Of a stretch of 52,849 nt of DNA, positions 20,778 through 32,259 are shown piece after piece. The translations under genes and the position numbers were made by a program. The first letter of the stretch is position 1, and every line of letters begins with the position of its first letter. Source of the DNA: Clostridiales bacterium (GTDB taxonomy: Bacteria; Bacillota; Clostridia; Christensenellales; Aristaeellaceae); contig SVGT01000010.1 of NCBI GenBank assembly GCA_015056175.1, positions 1-52,849 of the forward strand, in the 5' to 3' direction. The notes below the pieces were generated by a model. It was given only the letters and a program-made list of their open reading frames with translations, was not told the origin of the DNA and searched no databases.

Positions 20778-23219
20778 ATGGCAAAAGCCCCTGTTCCCGC
20801 CCCTGTTACCCCGGATATCATCCAGTCTTCCCTGGAAGACGTGATGCACCGGAGCATGATGCCCTATGCGGAATACGTCATTCTCGAGCGTGCCATTCCC
20901 CGTGTGGAGGATGGCTTGAAGCCCGTGCAGCGGCGTATCCTGTTTACCATGCACGAACTGGGGCTCTCTCCCGATAAGCCGCACCGCAAGTGCGCCCGTA
21001 TCGTGGGCGATTGTCTGGGTAAATACCATCCCCATGGCGATACCTCCGTGTACGATGCCCTGACCCGTCTGGCTCAGCCCTATTCCATGCGGGGCGTGCT
21101 GGTGGACGGCCACGGCAACTTTGGCTCCATCGACGGCGACAGCGCCGCCGCCATGCGATATACCGAAGCCCGTATGGCGCCTCTGGCGCTGGAAATGCTG
21201 CGGGATATCGATAAGGATACCGTGCCCTTCCGCTTCAATTTTGACGATACCTTAAAGGAGCCGGATCTTTTGCCCGCCCGCTTCCCGCATTTGCTGGTCA
21301 ACGGCGCCAGCGGCATCGCGGTGGGCCTTGCCACCAATATCCCGCCCCATAACCTAAGAGAAGTGACGAAGGCCGTCTGCATGCAGATGGACGATCCGGA
21401 CGTGAGCCTTTCCGACCTGATGCAGGTTTTGCCCGCCCCCGATTTTCCCACCGGCGGCGTGCTGCTGGATACGCCGGAACTGCGTGCAGCCTATGAAACG
21501 GGCCGCGGCAAACTGACCGTGCGGGCTAAGGTGCATATGGAAAACGGCAGCGCCGGCAGAACGCTGCTTTGCATCACCGAGGTGCCCTACGGCGTTGCCA
21601 AGGCCGCCATGCTGGAAAAGATCCTCAAGCTCTCCGAGGAAAAGAAGAGCGTGCTGGGCTGCATCCATGATATCCGCGACGAAAGCGACCGGACAGGTCT
21701 GCGCGCCGTGATCGAACTGAAAAAGGACGCCGATCCCAAGCGCGTGCTGAAATATCTCTATAAATACAGCGATCTGCAGGTCACCTTCGGCGTGAACATG
21801 GTGGCCGTGGCAGGCGGCAAGCCCCTGCAGATGGGTTTGAAAACGGTGATCGGCCACTATATCCGCCATCAGAAGGAAGTGGTCACCCGCCGCACCCGGT
21901 ACGAGCTGGATCAGGCGAAAGCCCGTGCGCACATCTTGGAGGGCCTGATCGTGGCGGTGGATAACCTGGACGAAGTGATTGCCCTCATCCGCGCCAGCAA
22001 GAACGGCCGCGAGGCCAAGCAGAGGCTCATGGAGCGCTTCGGCTTTGACGACGTGCAGGCGCAGGCCATATTGGATCTGCGTCTCCAGCGCCTGACCGGC
22101 CTGGAGATCGAAACGCTGCGCAGGGAATATCAGGATATTCTCAAGCTGATCACCCATCTGGAGGGCATCCTCAAGAGCGAAAAGAAGCTTTTGCAGGTGA
22201 TCAAGAAGGAAATGACGGAGATCGCCGACAAGTACGGCGACGACCGCCGCACCCAGATCCTGGTTGAAAATGAGGACGAAAAGGACGAGCCCATAAGCGA
22301 TGCGCCCGTACCCGAGGACGCCGTGGTGGTGCTCACCCGCGCAGGCCTTCTGCGCCGCTACGCCGTGCGCACCTACGAAAAGATGGAGCTGCCCGAAAAC
22401 GAACAGGAATGGGCCCGCTACACCTTCCACACCCGCACGGATCACACGCTGCTGTTCTTTACCGACAAGGGCAATTGCTTCCCCCTGTCCGTGGGCAGCC
22501 TTACTGAGATCACCCGTCCCCGCGAGCGCGGCGTGAGCCTTAACGGCGTGCTCAACGGCCTGGACAAGGGCGAAAGCTGCGTGCGGCTGATGGATATCCC
22601 CGCAGGCGCCCTGCAGGGCATGAACGATCTGGTGTTCTTCACCCGTCAGGGCATGGTCAAGCGCAGCGCCGCGCAGGATTATGACGTGCGCAGAGCCAAG
22701 TTTGCCGCCGTCAATCTGAAGGACGGCGATACGCTTGTGGACGTGCAGGTGATCTCCGAGGAAAGCGATATCCTCATGATCACAAGGAACGGCATGTGCA
22801 TCCGCTTTAAGCAGGATACCGTGCCCGTGCAGGGCAGAGCCTCCGCCGGCGTGCGCGGTATCAAGCTGGACGATCATGACGAGATCGCCCTGGCCTGCGT
22901 GATGAACAACGCCTGCCAGGTGGTGCTCTTCAGCGAGCGGGGCTATGCCAAGCGCCTGATGGGCGCCATGTTCGACGCCCAGGGCCGTGCCGGCAAGGGC
23001 GTGAAATGCTTCACCTTCAACAAAAACGGCTCCAACGGCTCCCAGATCGCCGCGGCGGTATGCGTAAACGGCACCCGGTTTATGACCGTGATGCAGTACG
23101 GCGGCATTATGACCCCCATGAGCACGGAGGATATTCCCTGCCAGAACCTGCCCGACAAGGGCAAGCCTGCGGTGATGGCCGTGCTGGATGACGTGGTCAC
23201 CGAACTGATTCTGTCCTGA
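20778..23219 (+). CDS. parC: Type IIA DNA topoisomerase subunit A (ParC/GyrA family, ParC-like)
   Basis: 813 residues. ATG 20778 follows GGAGG by 7 nt. The winged-helix catalytic part reads DGLKPVQRRILFTMHELG, KCARIVGDCLGKYHPHGDTSVYDAL, LVDGHGNFGSIDGD and AAAMRYTEARM, with the active-site Tyr near residue 122. The tower, a coiled coil with EIADKYGDDRRT (about 480) and a C-terminal beta-pinwheel follow. I see no QRRGGKG-type GyrA box, so a topoisomerase IV-type role with the B subunit at 6904 is favoured. The partner is 12 kb away with accessory genes between. It starts a long plus-strand block with the MATE gene 14 bp downstream. Confidence 0.92.
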   Translation: MAKAPVPAPVTPDIIQSSLEDVMHRSMMPYAEYVILERAIPRVEDGLKPVQRRILFTMHELGLSPDKPHRKCARIVGDCLGKYHPHGDTSVYDALTRLAQPYSMRGVLVDGHGNFGSIDGDSAAAMRYTEARMAPLALEMLRDIDKDTVPFRFNFDDTLKEPDLLPARFPHLLVNGASGIAVGLATNIPPHNLREVTKAVCMQMDDPDVSLSDLMQVLPAPDFPTGGVLLDTPELRAAYETGRGKLTVRAKVHMENGSAGRTLLCITEVPYGVAKAAMLEKILKLSEEKKSVLGCIHDIRDESDRTGLRAVIELKKDADPKRVLKYLYKYSDLQVTFGVNMVAVAGGKPLQMGLKTVIGHYIRHQKEVVTRRTRYELDQAKARAHILEGLIVAVDNLDEVIALIRASKNGREAKQRLMERFGFDDVQAQAILDLRLQRLTGLEIETLRREYQDILKLITHLEGILKSEKKLLQVIKKEMTEIADKYGDDRRTQILVENEDEKDEPISDAPVPEDAVVVLTRAGLLRRYAVRTYEKMELPENEQEWARYTFHTRTDHTLLFFTDKGNCFPLSVGSLTEITRPRERGVSLNGVLNGLDKGESCVRLMDIPAGALQGMNDLVFFTRQGMVKRSAAQDYDVRRAKFAAVNLKDGDTLVDVQVISEESDILMITRNGMCIRFKQDTVPVQGRASAGVRGIKLDDHDEIALACVMNNACQVVLFSERGYAKRLMGAMFDAQGRAGKGVKCFTFNKNGSNGSQIAAAVCVNGTRFMTVMQYGGIMTPMSTEDIPCQNLPDKGKPAVMAVLDDVVTELILS

Positions 23220-23233
23220 CGAAAGGCGTACGT

Positions 23234-24619
23234 ATGAAACTGAACTATTCTCCTCTGGCACGGGCCACGGACAGGGAAATCCTGCGTCTTGCCTGGCCCT
23301 GCATTATGGAAAGCCTGTTTGCCACGCTGGTTGGCTTTATCGATACCGCCATGGTGGGCTCCCTGGGCGCGCATGCCACGGCGGCCATCGGCGCCGTATC
23401 CGCCTTTACCTGGTTTAACCACAGCCTCATCTCCATGGTGGGCGTGGGCGGCACGGCCATTGTGGCCCGGCTTGTGGGCGCGCGGGAAATGGACGAGGCG
23501 GAAAAGATCTCCGGCCAGGTGTTCTGGATGGCGCTGCTGCTTTCCCTGTTCCAGTTTGTCTTTGTGCAGACGTGCGCGCCCATGGTGCCCGCGCTTTTGC
23601 AGGCCGATCCAAGTCTCCATCACGACAGCGCCATGTACCTGCGCTGTTTGTCCTTTGGCTTCCTCATCAACCACACAGGCCAGAGCCTGGGCGGATTGCT
23701 CCGCGGCGCGGGCGATACGAAGACCACCATGGTGTCCGGCATGATCGCCAACATCGCCAATATGGTGCTCAACTTCTTCATGATCTACGAAAGCCGCATG
23801 ATCACGGTGCTGGGCGTTACCATCCCCATGTGGGGCATGGGGCTTGGCGTGATGGGCGCCGCCATTGCCAGCGCCGTTGCAAACAGCCTGGCCGGCAGCT
23901 TTGTGATCTTGCGCATGCTGGGCAAAAAGGCCCGCATCCGCCTCCGGGTGTGCAAGCTGTCCGAGCTCAAATTTGACGTATGGAAGCGCGTGCTGCGCAT
24001 CGGCGCGCCGGCTGCGGTGGAGCGCTGCGCGGTGAACGTGGGGCAGATGGTGTTTTCCGCCATGATCTCCTCCATCGGCGTCACCGCCATTGCCGCCCAT
24101 ACCCTGGCCATCCAGATCGAGGGTCTGGGTTATATGCCGGCCTACGGCTTTGCGACCGCCGCCACCGCCATGGTGGGTCAGCGTCTGGGCGCAGGGGACA
24201 GGGACGGCGCATCCTATGCGGGCAAGCGCGCCGCCAAGCTGGCGCTTGGGCTTCTGGTGCTGGTGGGCATCGGTACCTTCTCTTTGTCCCATCAGTTGAT
24301 CGCGCTGTTCACCCCCGATCCGGACGTGAGGCTGGTGGGCGCCATGCTGGTGCGCATCTGCTCCTTTGAGCAGCCCTTCAACGCCATTAACTCTGTGTTT
24401 TCCGGCGCTTTGCAGGGCGCGGGCGACACCCGCAAGCCCATGGTGTACTCCTTTGCCAGCATGTGGTGCGTGCGTATTCTGATGGCCTATATTTTCGGCG
24501 TGCTGCTGGATTTGGGCGTGGGCGCCATCTGGTGGTGCATGGTGGCCGACCTTGGCTGCCGCGCGCTGCTCTTCACCCGCCGCTTCTACAAGGGTCAGTG
24601 GGCGGATATCAAAGTATAA
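23234..24619 (+). CDS. MATE-family multidrug/cation efflux transporter
   Basis: 461 residues with about twelve membrane helices. It begins ATDREILRLAWPCIMESLFATLVGFIDTAMVG, the MatE-domain opening with the typical substrate-cavity pattern; GAGDTKTTMVSGMIANIANMVLNFFMIY (about residue 155) and the second-half counterpart GAGDTRKPMVYSFASMW (about 397) are the duplicated family motifs. MATE pumps use Na+ or H+ gradients to export drugs or metabolites. It starts 14 bp after the topoisomerase A gene with GAAAGG upstream and is probably co-transcribed. Substrate unknown. Confidence 0.93.
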   Translation: MKLNYSPLARATDREILRLAWPCIMESLFATLVGFIDTAMVGSLGAHATAAIGAVSAFTWFNHSLISMVGVGGTAIVARLVGAREMDEAEKISGQVFWMALLLSLFQFVFVQTCAPMVPALLQADPSLHHDSAMYLRCLSFGFLINHTGQSLGGLLRGAGDTKTTMVSGMIANIANMVLNFFMIYESRMITVLGVTIPMWGMGLGVMGAAIASAVANSLAGSFVILRMLGKKARIRLRVCKLSELKFDVWKRVLRIGAPAAVERCAVNVGQMVFSAMISSIGVTAIAAHTLAIQIEGLGYMPAYGFATAATAMVGQRLGAGDRDGASYAGKRAAKLALGLLVLVGIGTFSLSHQLIALFTPDPDVRLVGAMLVRICSFEQPFNAINSVFSGALQGAGDTRKPMVYSFASMWCVRILMAYIFGVLLDLGVGAIWWCMVADLGCRALLFTRRFYKGQWADIKV

Positions 24620-24631
24620 AGGATAAAACAT

Positions 24632-25312
24632 ATGATCGGAACGCTGATCAATGTGGTCGCCGTGGTGGCGGGCACGCTGCTGGGACTTTTGTTTGGTAAA
24701 AAGATCACCGAGGAAATGCGCCGTGTGCTGACGCTGGGCGTGGGCATGTGCGTGGTGGTGCTGGGCCTGCAAAGCGCCCTTGCGACCTCCAATATGATGC
24801 TGGTCATCATTGCGGTGGTGCTGGGCGGCGTGGCGGGCAGTCTGCTGAAGATCGAAAAAGGGCTGGACCGCATGGGCGATATGCTGCAAAAGCGCTTTGC
24901 CCGGGGCGGCAGCCGGGTGGGCGAAGGCTTTGTGACCGCAACGCTCATCTTCTGCGTGGGCGCCATGGCCATCACCGGCGCGCTGGACAGCGGCCTGCGG
25001 GGCGATCACAGCACGCTGGTTGCCAAATCCGTGCTGGACGGCGTGACCAGCATGGTGCTTGCCAGCACCATGGGCTGGGGCGTTATGCTTTCCGCCGTTG
25101 CGGTGCTCATCTATCAGGGCGGCATCGCGCTGGCAGCGTCCTTTGTGGCGCCGCTGCTGGAGAATGCGCGGATGGTGACGGAAATGAGCGCCGTGGGCGG
25201 CGTGCTGATCATGGGCATCGGTCTGAACATGATCGGCATGAAGGAGCGCATCCCGGTAGGCGATCTGCTGCCCGCCATCGTGATGCCCGCGTTCCTGGTT
25301 TTGATCATGTGA
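24632..25312 (+). CDS. DUF554 membrane protein
   Basis: 226 residues, six or seven membrane helices. Typical DUF554 features are MIGTLINVVAVVAGTLLGLLFGKKI at the start, GLDRMGDMLQKRF, FVTATLIFCVGAMAITGALDSGLRGD (about residue 95) and VLIMGIGLNMIGMKERIPVGDLLPAI near the end. The family (including YdfK) is thought to be a transporter or channel, but no substrate is known. It begins 12 bp after the MATE gene, so the two are probably expressed together. Confidence 0.9.
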   Translation: MIGTLINVVAVVAGTLLGLLFGKKITEEMRRVLTLGVGMCVVVLGLQSALATSNMMLVIIAVVLGGVAGSLLKIEKGLDRMGDMLQKRFARGGSRVGEGFVTATLIFCVGAMAITGALDSGLRGDHSTLVAKSVLDGVTSMVLASTMGWGVMLSAVAVLIYQGGIALAASFVAPLLENARMVTEMSAVGGVLIMGIGLNMIGMKERIPVGDLLPAIVMPAFLVLIM

Positions 25313-25368
25313 CAGGGTAGTTCCTGAATTTCAATTCATGAAAGCAGTTTCCCAAGGAGGATAAGAGC

Positions 25369-27177
<1,809 letters not shown>

Positions 27178-27230
27178 GCATGAAACGGTGTCTTTCTCCC
27201 GTTATATCTGGTGAATGAAGGAGGGTGGAT

Positions 27231-27938
27231 ATGAACATCGTCGATATTGTGATCCTTGCGGTGCTGGCAATCAGCGTGCTCTACGGCTTTTACCATGGCT
27301 TTGTGCACACCGTGCTGTCCGTGGGATGCTGCCTTATTTCCGTGATGGTGGCCATGCACTTTGGCCCCCAGCTGTCCGCAGTGCTCCGCGCCAACGAGGG
27401 CGTTACGCAGACGCTGGCCACCTATACGGACGCAGTCGCCCGCGTGGGCGATTACGAGCTGGCCTCCACCCAGGTGGAGGGCATGGGGCAAAATCTCATT
27501 GATGAGGTGCTTGGCAGCGTGGACTTGCCGTCTCCCATCGCATCCATTCTGGAAAGCAACCTGGCAAACGCATCCTTTGCCGGCACCTTCATGAGCACGG
27601 TGAACGATTATGTGAGCAACACGGTGGTGGCGGTGGCCATCAACATATTGTGCTTTGTTGTGTGCTTTGCGGCAGCGTACCTGCTTTTGTCCATGCTGGT
27701 ATCGCTCATCAAGCATGTGTTCAAGTTCCCGCTGCTCAAAATGCTGGATTGGCTGGCAGGCGGCGTGTTTGGCCTTTTGCGGGGCGGCATGCTGGTGTAC
27801 GTACTGTTTTTGCTGGTGCCCATCCTCAGCACCGTGCTGCCGGTGGACGGGTTTGAAGCATTGCTTGCGGAAAGCAAGCTGGCGTCGCTGTTTGCAAGCG
27901 ACGGATTCTTTGCCGGCGTGATCGCCGGAAAACTGTGA
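27231..27938 (+). CDS. cvpA: CvpA-family membrane protein
   Basis: 235 residues. ATG 27231 sits after GGAGGGTGGAT; an in-frame GTG at 27225 falls in that site. The N-terminus MNIVDIVILAVLAISVLYGFYHGFVHTVLSVGC matches the CvpA/colicin V production family, with four membrane helices including NTVVAVAINILCFVVCFAAAYLLLSML and LAGGVFGLLRGGMLVYVLFLLVPIL. The large central loop (about residues 50-125) is likely extracellular. CvpA proteins affect envelope stress and peptidoglycan-linked processes; the mechanism is unclear. It is followed 20 bp later by a zinc-ribbon protein. Confidence 0.85.
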   Translation: MNIVDIVILAVLAISVLYGFYHGFVHTVLSVGCCLISVMVAMHFGPQLSAVLRANEGVTQTLATYTDAVARVGDYELASTQVEGMGQNLIDEVLGSVDLPSPIASILESNLANASFAGTFMSTVNDYVSNTVVAVAINILCFVVCFAAAYLLLSMLVSLIKHVFKFPLLKMLDWLAGGVFGLLRGGMLVYVLFLLVPILSTVLPVDGFEALLAESKLASLFASDGFFAGVIAGKL

Positions 27939-27958
27939 TCCTGTAAGGAGGGAAAAGC

Positions 27959-29035
27959 ATGGAAGCGCATGTGTATCAGTGTCCCTGCTGCGGCTCCAGC
28001 CTCATGTACGACGGTAAATCCGGCGAAATGAAGTGCCAGAGCTGCGACAATACCTTTCCCCTGGACGCCATCCGGGAGCTGGAGGAAGCGGAAAAGATCA
28101 CCGACGAATTCAGCGGCAAGGATGGCTGGGATATGGGCGAAAGCTTCCGGGAGGGAAGCGAGGAAGGGCTGAAGAGCTACCAGTGTCCCTCCTGCGGCAG
28201 CCGTATGGTGCTGCCCGAAACGGAGGCGGCTACCTACTGCCCCTACTGCGAAAATCCCTCCGTGCTGCCCGGCGTGCTCACCGGCGCGTTCCGGCCCGAG
28301 GGTATCATCCCCTTCAAAAAGACCAAGGCGGACGCCAAGGAAGCCTTCAAAAAGCTGTGCAAGGGCAAAAAGCTGCTGCCCACCGGCTTTGCCAGGGAAA
28401 GCCGTCTGGACAAGATCAGCGGCGTGTACGTGCCCTTCTGGCTGTTTGACTGCGAAACGGATTCGGATATCACCTACCGCGGCACCCGGGTGTCCACCCA
28501 GCGCCGAGGCGATTGGGAGATCACCCGCACGGCCCATTACCATGTGCGCCGCGGCGGCAGAATTTCCTTTGGCAGCGTGCCGGTCAACTCCTCCACCAAG
28601 CTGGACGATACCCTGATGGAGGCGGTGGAGCCCTTTGAAGTGGCGGAAACTGCCGCCTTTGCGCCCGCTTACTTAAGCGGCAGCCAGGCGGAGCGCTACG
28701 ATGAGGACGACAAGGTTTGCGTGAGCCGCGCCAACGAGCGCATCCGCAAGAGCGTGGAGGACGCCTGCCGGGCGTCGGCCATGGGCTACACCACCCTCAC
28801 CCCTGTGCGCACCCATATCGATATGAAGCACGGCAAGGCGAAAAACGTGATGATGCCCGTGTGGATGCTGAACACCACCTACAAGGGCAAGCAGTACACC
28901 TTCTGCATGAACGGCCAGACGGGCCGCATCGTGGGAAATCTCCCTGTGGATGCGGGCAAGGCGGTTTTGTGGGGCGTTGGGCTGTTTGCGGGCATTACGG
29001 CAGTGGCATACGCCATTTTGTCGCTGATCATGTAA
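27959..29035 (+). CDS. Zinc-ribbon protein with C-terminal membrane anchor
   Basis: 358 residues. Two zinc ribbons are visible: CPCC (residues 8-11) with CQSC (27-30), and CPSC with CPYC (about 75-97). A beta-rich domain of about 200 residues follows (GVYVPFWLFDCETDSDITYRG, RTAHYHVRRGG), then a C-terminal helix AVLWGVGLFAGITAVAYAILSLIM. Databases often label this family TFIIB-zinc-ribbon or wrongly PriA; the helicase motifs are absent. The ribosome binding site is AAGGAGG. It lies between the CvpA-like gene and the TPM-domain gene, with only 13 bp to the latter, so a membrane-associated role with the TPM protein is inferred. Confidence 0.8.
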   Translation: MEAHVYQCPCCGSSLMYDGKSGEMKCQSCDNTFPLDAIRELEEAEKITDEFSGKDGWDMGESFREGSEEGLKSYQCPSCGSRMVLPETEAATYCPYCENPSVLPGVLTGAFRPEGIIPFKKTKADAKEAFKKLCKGKKLLPTGFARESRLDKISGVYVPFWLFDCETDSDITYRGTRVSTQRRGDWEITRTAHYHVRRGGRISFGSVPVNSSTKLDDTLMEAVEPFEVAETAAFAPAYLSGSQAERYDEDDKVCVSRANERIRKSVEDACRASAMGYTTLTPVRTHIDMKHGKAKNVMMPVWMLNTTYKGKQYTFCMNGQTGRIVGNLPVDAGKAVLWGVGLFAGITAVAYAILSLIM

Positions 29036-29048
29036 GGAGGTGCGGAAA

Positions 29049-29873
29049 ATGAAACGTTTTTTCATGTTACTGACGGTGCTTGCATGCGTCTGTGTATCCG
29101 CCCTTGGCTATAACCTGAACACGGTGGTGGACAGCGCGGATCTGCTTTCCGACAGCGAAGAAACAGCGCTTTTGCAAAAGTGCGAAAATCTGTATGCGGC
29201 CCATGATTTCCAATTGGTGTTCCACACCACCTACGGCACGGACGGACAGCCCATCCACCTGTACGCTGCGGATTTCTACGATTACAACGGCTACGGCTAC
29301 GGCGCGGACTGCGACGGCATCATCTTTGTGGTGGATATGCAGGAGCGGGAGTACGTCACCGTCACCACGGGCAAAGGCATCAATTATTTCAGCGATTACA
29401 CCATTTCTGCCATTGAGGACGGGATCGTATCCGACCTGAGCGAAGGGGAATTTTACGACGCTTTCCTGGATTATGCGGACAGCGTGGAAAACCAGCTGGC
29501 CTATGTAAAAAAGCAGAGCGAAGTGATCGACGATCAGCCTGTGTACGAGTTTGATTACGTGCAGGCCTACGATTATTACGGCGACTACGTAACAAGCGGC
29601 GAAAAGCTCATGATCGCAGCCGTCATCGCGCTGGTGATCACGGGCATCGTGCTGGGCGTGATGGTGGCCTCCATGAAGACGGCCCGCAAAAAGAACCAGG
29701 CCGCCGATTATGTGCAGGACGTGAACCTGACCCGCGTTTCGGACGTGTATCTGTACACCACCGAGCGCCGCAGGAAGATCCAGACCTCGTCCTCCTCCGG
29801 CAATGGCGGCAGCAGCACCTTCCGCGGCTCCTCCGGCACCAGCCACGGCGGCGGCAGGGCAGGCAAGTTCTGA
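29049..29873 (+). CDS. TPM-domain secreted/membrane protein
   Basis: 274 residues from ATG 29049 (AAGGAGG 8 nt upstream). The signal peptide KRFFMLLTVLACVCVSALG precedes a TPM domain (NTVVDSADLLSDSEETALLQKCENLY, DGIIFVVDMQEREYVTVTTGKGINYFSDY). A membrane helix LMIAAVIALVITGIVLGVMVASM (about 182-204) and a Ser/Gly-rich tail ending GGGRAGKF, typical of the family, follow. TPM proteins are linked to membrane or photosystem repair and phosphatase-like activity; the bacterial role is open. It is last in the block and closed by a bidirectional terminator. Confidence 0.87.
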   Translation: MKRFFMLLTVLACVCVSALGYNLNTVVDSADLLSDSEETALLQKCENLYAAHDFQLVFHTTYGTDGQPIHLYAADFYDYNGYGYGADCDGIIFVVDMQEREYVTVTTGKGINYFSDYTISAIEDGIVSDLSEGEFYDAFLDYADSVENQLAYVKKQSEVIDDQPVYEFDYVQAYDYYGDYVTSGEKLMIAAVIALVITGIVLGVMVASMKTARKKNQAADYVQDVNLTRVSDVYLYTTERRRKIQTSSSSGNGGSSTFRGSSGTSHGGGRAGKF

Positions 29874-29887
29874 TATTCAATCAAAAA

Positions 29888-29912
29888 AGCTCCCGATCGG
29901 GAGCTTTTTTTG
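29888..29912. terminator. Bidirectional terminator between convergent genes
   Basis: Palindrome AGCTCCCGATCGGGAGCT flanked by A-run and T-run, serving the TPM gene (+) and the glycosidase-like gene (-). Confidence 0.93.
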
Positions 29913-29919
29913 TTTGTGT

Positions 29920-32193
29920 TTATTGCAGCGTAACCTGGGTCAATTGGTTGGTGCTTTGGAGGGTGAGGAGCGCCGTGCGGCTTTCCTCATCCCACAGGCA
30001 GGAAACGGGCAGACTGCTGCCGCTTTCGTCTGTCGCTGTTGCCGTGTGCACGCTGCGGGGCAGACGGAGGCGGATATGCACGGTGATATCGGCTGCCGCC
30101 TTGCAGGTAAGGGTGATTTTGCCGTCCTCATCCTGAAGCGCAAAGATGCGCGCCGAGGTGCCGATGATGCGCAGGGGCTCGTTTTCAATGGCATCCAAAT
30201 CAAAGAGCAGCGCGTTGTCGCCGGGCTGCAGCGTTTTCTGCCGCAGGATGGGGAAGCCGCTTTCCAGTATATCGGCGTACAGGCCGCGAAGCGTGACCGG
30301 CGCTGCGGATACGCTTTCCTCCATGCAGGCGGCGATCACATAGGGGCCGCGGTGCATCATCAAATGGCTGCGGGGCGCAAAATGCGGCGCCGCCACGGGC
30401 AGCACGAAGCGGAGATAACGGTCGGTTTCCTCGTGGCTTAAAGTGATGCGGCCGGGGGACAGGGGATAGATGGCCACGCGGCCTGCGCCCGCGGGATGGA
30501 CGGAGGGCTCGCTTCCTGCCGTCACGCCCAGCGCCTCCATGAGATGCTGCATGGGATCGGCGTAATGAAGTTCCCCGGTGTTCCACCAGCCCTCCGCCCG
30601 GTGGTAGGGGTCGCTGCCGTCGCCAATCAGGATCAGCGTGCCGCCCGATCGCACCCAGCTGACCAGCGCATCGTGGATTCTTTGGCTTCTTGGCTTGATG
30701 AACTCGTAGCTGAGCAGCAGCGTATCGTAGGACTGGAGATAATCCTCGTACCGCTCCACGTTTTCCAATTGCACCGGGCGCAGGGGAATGCCGCACTTGA
30801 TCAGCGGCATGGCCATGCCGAAAAAGTGGGGGAAGGGGCCGGAGGTGACGTAATCGTTATACAGCGCATCATCCTTTGCGATGCGCTCAAAGAGCGTCTG
30901 CTCCTCCTCCCGGGTATCGATGCGGTCGATCTGCCGGAGCTTCATGCCGATGAAGCGGTCGTTGAGACCGGCAACGCCCTCCTCGCTGTGGGGAACATTG
31001 TCCGGGAAAGTGCGCTGGTACAGCCCCGTATCCGCCATAAAGATGCCAACCCGGGGCAGGTCTGCGTCAAAGCGGGCGTCCTTCTGGTCCATATCGCCAA
31101 GCAATTGCACCATGGTGCAGATGAGCGTGGCATAATCCCTGGGGATGGGCTTGGCGCCCGTCATGCTTGCGCCGGGGGCAAAGCCGATTTTTGCGCGGGG
31201 GCGCTTGGGATAAATGCCCGTCATGACCCGGTTGGGCCAAGTGACTGCTTCAAAATGATGCACCTCGGGGTGCAGGAGGGAGGCCACCACCGTTTTGAGG
31301 TAATTTTTCCTGAAATCCTCCCAGGTGTAGGCGGGATCGTCCTCCACCGGATCGTGGAGGAACCACATGCGCCTGCCCGTGCCGCGCACCAGCTCCTGCA
31401 TGACGCCGTATTCCAGAAACGCCGTTTCAAAGGTGCGCTCGGTGTAATGGCCGCGGTACACATTGCCCACGCGGGAGGTGCCCGTCCACACCTGGGCGAT
31501 GCAGCCGTCCACCGTGGGGATATCCAATAGCGTGCCCTCCGGGCTCAGGATTTTCCACTGGGTGTAGTTGACCAGGGAATGGGTGGGCACGTAAAATTTC
31601 AGCTCCCGGTCATATGTTTCCCGGGCGTAGCGCTTCAGCTCCCGGCTCACATATTCCAGCAGCCGCTTGTACAGATACACCTTCAGATGGGCGCACTTGT
31701 AGCGGTTGAGGGCGGATGCGTGGGGCGGCTGCCATTCCTCGTGATAAAAATCTCGGTATTCCCGCTTGAAGCCCTCGCTGTAGCCGCCGTCGTCCCAGAA
31801 CTCCGGCTCCTCCAGATGGATGGCCTCCACCCCCGTATCCACGGCGGGCTTGAGCTTTTCCGTCAGGTATTTGCAAAAGGCCATGGAGGGGCAAAGGTAC
31901 GGCACCCGTTCGCCGTGCATGATGGGTTTGCCAAAGCGATCCTCTTGGCTTTCGTCCCAGTGATCGACGCCGTCCCATTCCCCGTCCAGAAAATCCTGAT
32001 AATTGCCCCAGGCGCTGCCCGTCATCAAATGGGTCACATAGCCCTTTTCCCGGTACTTGAGGATGCGCGCGGGCATATCTTTGTCCGTACCGTAGACCAT
32101 GATAAAATCCTGCTGCAGGTCCGTTTTCGGCGTCCAGGGGCTGGCGTCCTGGCAGCCGGTGAGGCATTCTGCGCGGTTGCGAATATAGGCCAT
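29920..32193 (-). CDS. Large glycosidase-like protein of unassigned family
   Basis: 757 residues, no signal peptide, so probably cytosolic. The order suggests an N-terminal TIM barrel (residues about 30-380; EAIHLEEPEFWDDGGYSEGF, FYVPTHSLVNYTQW, EAVTWPNRVMTGIYP), a glutamine-amidotransferase-like domain (about 400-590; LPRVGIFMADTGLYQ, YDTLLLSYEFIKPRSQRIHDALVSWVRSGGTLILIGDG) and a C-terminal beta domain. This is the layout of GH42-type and related hydrolases, and the Glu pair in HLEEPEF may be catalytic, but no named family was recognised. AGAAAGGA precedes the ATG, and a fair promoter (TTGCCT, 17 bp, TTTAAT) lies in the 5' gap. Confidence 0.65.
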   Translation of the reverse strand: MAYIRNRAECLTGCQDASPWTPKTDLQQDFIMVYGTDKDMPARILKYREKGYVTHLMTGSAWGNYQDFLDGEWDGVDHWDESQEDRFGKPIMHGERVPYLCPSMAFCKYLTEKLKPAVDTGVEAIHLEEPEFWDDGGYSEGFKREYRDFYHEEWQPPHASALNRYKCAHLKVYLYKRLLEYVSRELKRYARETYDRELKFYVPTHSLVNYTQWKILSPEGTLLDIPTVDGCIAQVWTGTSRVGNVYRGHYTERTFETAFLEYGVMQELVRGTGRRMWFLHDPVEDDPAYTWEDFRKNYLKTVVASLLHPEVHHFEAVTWPNRVMTGIYPKRPRAKIGFAPGASMTGAKPIPRDYATLICTMVQLLGDMDQKDARFDADLPRVGIFMADTGLYQRTFPDNVPHSEEGVAGLNDRFIGMKLRQIDRIDTREEEQTLFERIAKDDALYNDYVTSGPFPHFFGMAMPLIKCGIPLRPVQLENVERYEDYLQSYDTLLLSYEFIKPRSQRIHDALVSWVRSGGTLILIGDGSDPYHRAEGWWNTGELHYADPMQHLMEALGVTAGSEPSVHPAGAGRVAIYPLSPGRITLSHEETDRYLRFVLPVAAPHFAPRSHLMMHRGPYVIAACMEESVSAAPVTLRGLYADILESGFPILRQKTLQPGDNALLFDLDAIENEPLRIIGTSARIFALQDEDGKITLTCKAAADITVHIRLRLPRSVHTATATDESGSSLPVSCLWDEESRTALLTLQSTNQLTQVTLQ

Positions 32194-32259
32194 AGGGACA
32201 TCCTTTCTGTGCGCTTTTCTTTACCGCTATTAAACCACAAGTTGGCCGGAAAGGCAAAC

